A stretch of 64,000 nt of DNA from an uncultured Chitinophagaceae bacterium. GTDB taxonomy: Bacteria; Bacteroidota; Bacteroidia; Chitinophagales; Chitinophagaceae. The stretch is taken from assembly GCA_903870685.1 (NCBI GenBank), contig CAIQDX010000087.1:1-64000 (forward strand), in the 5' to 3' direction. Below are positions 61,693 through 64,000 of this stretch, in pieces; positions within the stretch are counted from its first letter, which is position 1, and every line of letters starts with the position of its first letter. The translations under genes were made by a program, and so were the position numbers. The notes under the pieces were generated by a model. That model saw only the letters and a list, made by a program, of their open reading frames with translations, had not been told where the DNA came from and did no database searches.

Positions 61693-62718
61693 CTACTGAT
61701 CTTTTGCCATCACTGCCTTGGGCTTTGTATTATTTGCTGCAACCTTTTTCGGTTGAACAGTGCCTTGACTAACAGATAACGATTTATTGTTCACTTTATT
61801 TTGTTTACCATCAACAACATTTTTATTTATTGGCTTTTCAATTTTGTTGGCTTTTAACAGTACAACTTTTTGTTCTTTATTCAAACTGTCCATTCCTATC
61901 ATTGTTAATGCCTGTCTTGCTTTTGCCGAATCTATCAAAGCCTTTCCTACACCACGTTTTACCGCAACTACCTGACCATCAAACTTTACATCAATCTTCT
62001 CATATTTATTCATACCATTCTGCAACCATGACTGTTTATAAAAACTATTTAAGCGAGCAAACTTATTTTCCAGATCATCTGCATTTCCCAATTCAATTAT
62101 TTGATCGCCGATGGTTGGAATTATTTCAAATTCAGCATTGGATAAAATTGCGATTTGCGAAACCTGCGCCATCCAAAAACTATCGGCAACAATAAATTTT
62201 CCAAGCTTCACCACATTGAACAACATTTCGCTATCTGGTTGTGATAAATTTTCTTTATCACTAGGAAAGTTTGTAAACACCGGAACTCTTGCACTCAACT
62301 TATCACTCAACGGCAAACGAATTGCTGAACTGTCAACATAAAAAGAACTTCCTTCCGCACTAAAAACTCTTGCCACCGGTTGGCGTTCTTCAATATTTAT
62401 ATGCAACAACTGATTATTATCAAAGAACATTTCTGCATTATTAACCCACATATTTTTCTCCAACGCATTTTCCAAAGCTTTCAAATCTATTTTCGATAAA
62501 TCTTTCCCAATAACATTTCCATTACTATTAATTAAATCCAGCACATCTTTCTCATCAATAAAAACATCTTTCTCTGCACCGGTTATTTCAATTTTCACAT
62601 CAGTACATTTTCTGTGATTCTTTTTTTGAATCGCAGCACCAAAAAGAACGATAGTGCCTGTTCCAATCAACAGCCATAAAGCTTGAACCATTCTTTTTTT
62701 CCAATTAATATTTTTCAT
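61693..62718 (-). CDS. ftsQ: Cell division protein FtsQ/DivIB
   Basis: Bitopic divisome protein, 341 aa: an N-terminal basic segment and TM helix (about 10-28, ALWLLIGTGTIVLFGAAI), then a POTRA domain (about 40-110, VKIEITGAEKDVFIDEKDVLDLI) and a beta domain (WVNNAEMFFDNNQLLHINIEERQPVARVF, SSFYVDSSAIRLPL), with a Lys/Asn-rich tail. It is placed 1 bp after murC and before ftsA, the expected dcw position. Sequence conservation is low, as usual for FtsQ. Confidence 0.88.
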   Translation of the reverse strand: MKNINWKKRMVQALWLLIGTGTIVLFGAAIQKKNHRKCTDVKIEITGAEKDVFIDEKDVLDLINSNGNVIGKDLSKIDLKALENALEKNMWVNNAEMFFDNNQLLHINIEERQPVARVFSAEGSSFYVDSSAIRLPLSDKLSARVPVFTNFPSDKENLSQPDSEMLFNVVKLGKFIVADSFWMAQVSQIAILSNAEFEIIPTIGDQIIELGNADDLENKFARLNSFYKQSWLQNGMNKYEKIDVKFDGQVVAVKRGVGKALIDSAKARQALTMIGMDSLNKEQKVVLLKANKIEKPINKNVVDGKQNKVNNKSLSVSQGTVQPKKVAANNTKPKAVMAKDQ

Positions 62719-62719
62719 T

Positions 62720-64000
62720 TTAATTACTCAATGTTTCTTTTATGGGCAAAACCAAAGCATCAATATCTCCTGCGCCAGCCATCACTAATAATTTTGGTTT
62801 GTTTTCTTTAACCCAAATTTTTAATTCTTCTTTATCCAACAGTTTTTTATTTTCCAATTTCATTTTGTTTACAATCAATTCACTTGTCACACCTTCCATT
62901 GGTAATTCTCTTGCGGGATAAATTGGCAAAAGAATTACTTCATCAGCCATATCTAAACATTTTGCAAACTCATCGGCGAAATCTTTTGTTCTGCTGAACA
63001 GATGCGGCTGAAAAACAACAACCATCTTTTCATTTGCAAATAAACTTTTTACTCCGGTTATCAATGCTTTTAATTCTTCAGGATGATGAGCGTAATCATC
63101 AATTAAAATATGTTCGTCATTCTTCAACACATATTCAAACCTTCTTTTTACGCCTTTAAAATTTTCGATAGCAGCTTTTATTTTTTCATCATCGATCTTT
63201 AAATACTTTGCAACAGTTATGGCGGCAATTGCATTTTCGATATTGTGCAAACCGCCCATGTGCAATAAAATATTTTTCAAAGACCAATCTTTCGCAACAA
63301 CATCAAACACATAAGATCCTTGCTGTACCTGCATATTAGCTGCATGAACATCGGCACGAACATCATCATAACTATAATTAAAATGATGATCAGCTTTTAA
63401 TTCGTCATTTCTTTTCAATCCGTATTTACTAATCAAACAACCCTCGAATTTTATTTTTTGCGAGAACTGAATAAAAGCATTTTCAACTTCAACAGCAGTT
63501 CCATAAATATCTAAATGATCAGCATCCATTGCAGTTATCACAGCAACATCAGGAACTAATTTCAAAAAACTTCTATCGTATTCATCTGCTTCAACAACAA
63601 CAACATTTTTTTTGCTGCTCCAAAAATTGGTGTTGTAATTGGCAGCAATACCGCCGAGAAAAGCATTGCAACCAAAACCGGTATCACGCAAAATATGTGC
63701 AATCATTGTTGTGACGGTTGTTTTACCATGCGTGCCTGCAACACAAACATTAAAAGAACTTTCGGTTATCCAATGCAGCACATCGCTGCGTTTTACCACT
63801 TTGTAATTATGCTGTTGATAATACACCAACTCTGCATGATCTTTTGGTATCGCCGGCGTATAAACAACAGCATCAACATCTTTCGGAATCAGATCAACAC
63901 GTTCTTCGTAATGAATATTGATTCCAATATTTTCCAAATCTTTAGTTAATGGTGTTTGTGTTTTATCGTAACCACTCACATCAATTTCTTTCGAAACAAA
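62720..64000 (-). CDS. murC: UDP-N-acetylmuramate-L-alanine ligase (5' end outside the window)
   Basis: Cytosolic ATP-dependent ligase that adds L-Ala to UDP-MurNAc in peptidoglycan synthesis. The frame runs open off the right edge, so the N-terminal GIGGSGMS domain is missing; about 427 residues are seen. Present are VAGTHGKTTVTTMIAHIL (ATP site), VVVEADEYDRSFLKL, ITAMDADHLDIYGT, the GLHNIENAIAAITVA segment and LIDDYAHHPEELKALI (Mur ligase His-rich motif). The stop is 1 bp before the ftsQ start. Confidence 0.94.
   Translation of the reverse strand, partial: FVSKEIDVSGYDKTQTPLTKDLENIGINIHYEERVDLIPKDVDAVVYTPAIPKDHAELVYYQQHNYKVVKRSDVLHWITESSFNVCVAGTHGKTTVTTMIAHILRDTGFGCNAFLGGIAANYNTNFWSSKKNVVVVEADEYDRSFLKLVPDVAVITAMDADHLDIYGTAVEVENAFIQFSQKIKFEGCLISKYGLKRNDELKADHHFNYSYDDVRADVHAANMQVQQGSYVFDVVAKDWSLKNILLHMGGLHNIENAIAAITVAKYLKIDDEKIKAAIENFKGVKRRFEYVLKNDEHILIDDYAHHPEELKALITGVKSLFANEKMVVVFQPHLFSRTKDFADEFAKCLDMADEVILLPIYPARELPMEGVTSELIVNKMKLENKKLLDKEELKIWVKENKPKLLVMAGAGDIDALVLPIKETLSN

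Overview
The window is AT-rich (roughly two thirds A+T by eye) and reads as a chromosomal core segment of a Bacteroidota bacterium, most likely a Chitinophagaceae/Sphingobacteriia-type genome. Several genes are preceded by boxes matching the Bacteroidota sigma pattern (TTTG or TTG about 20 nt before TAnnTTTG), often only a few bases before the ATG, and Shine-Dalgarno sequences are weak. Family content fits too: a BcsB-like/GT2 polysaccharide locus, paired secreted M16 peptidases, a 4Fe-4S membrane protein, an Mrp of the CxxC-less form, a carboxypeptidase-regulatory-like protein and an FtsZ with a long acidic linker. No rRNA, tRNA, CRISPR array, prophage, IS element or transposase gene was seen.

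Layout. 0.2-2.2 kb: secreted protein of unknown function and a Gfo/Idh/MocA oxidoreductase. 2.2-11.3 kb: PEP carboxylase (minus) divergent from a threonine operon: Thr-rich leader peptide, fused aspartokinase-homoserine dehydrogenase (thrA), thrB, thrC, then a ModF-like double ABC ATPase. 11.3-16 kb: beta-propeller lactonase, a possible sRNA with an orphan terminator, CYTH protein, GH13 enzyme and APC permease. 16.2-19.7 kb (minus): secreted protein, def, ruvX, a UbiA-type prenyltransferase and a SpoU methyltransferase. 19.7-29.9 kb: M28 peptidase, mutS, GH18 chitinase, alpha/beta hydrolase, SulP transporter, 4Fe-4S membrane protein. 30-34.3 kb: trehalose-type operon (MFS, GH37 trehalase, GNAT, LacI). 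34.3-41.2 kb: GDPD, PaiB-like, Mrp, 3-hydroxyacyl-CoA dehydrogenase, YdcF-like, YigZ-like, PrmC. 41.2-49.3 kb: a non-canonical exopolysaccharide locus (histidine kinase, BcsB-like, GT2 with a GspE/MshE-type N-domain, polytopic membrane protein; divergent GH5 glycanase). 49.3-56.2 kb: ABC exporter, two M16 proteins, SDR epimerase, TlpA-like thioredoxin. 56.2-64 kb (minus): psuK-psuG and the division cluster murC-ftsQ-ftsA-ftsZ.

The least explained structure is not a gene. A 20-bp palindromic-half repeat (core GTTGCGTCGCAC[A/T]CTT[GT/CA]AC) with a more degenerate ~30-nt flank (roughly ACCGGC...TTTCATGGCATC) occurs at 13 intergenic loci, 16 arms in all. Three loci carry the arms as head-to-head inverted pairs, and one copy is split by a perfect hairpin. 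Copies sit between convergent, divergent and co-directional genes, including inside the thr, psu and fts transcription units. Separately, three unrelated CDSs (prenyltransferase, mutS, SDR epimerase) each carry a 35-bp block of five imperfect heptamers, each with a different unit sequence, and a GC-rich palindrome is read in frame inside a GDPD lipoprotein. Together these suggest continuing expansion of small non-coding repeats in this lineage.
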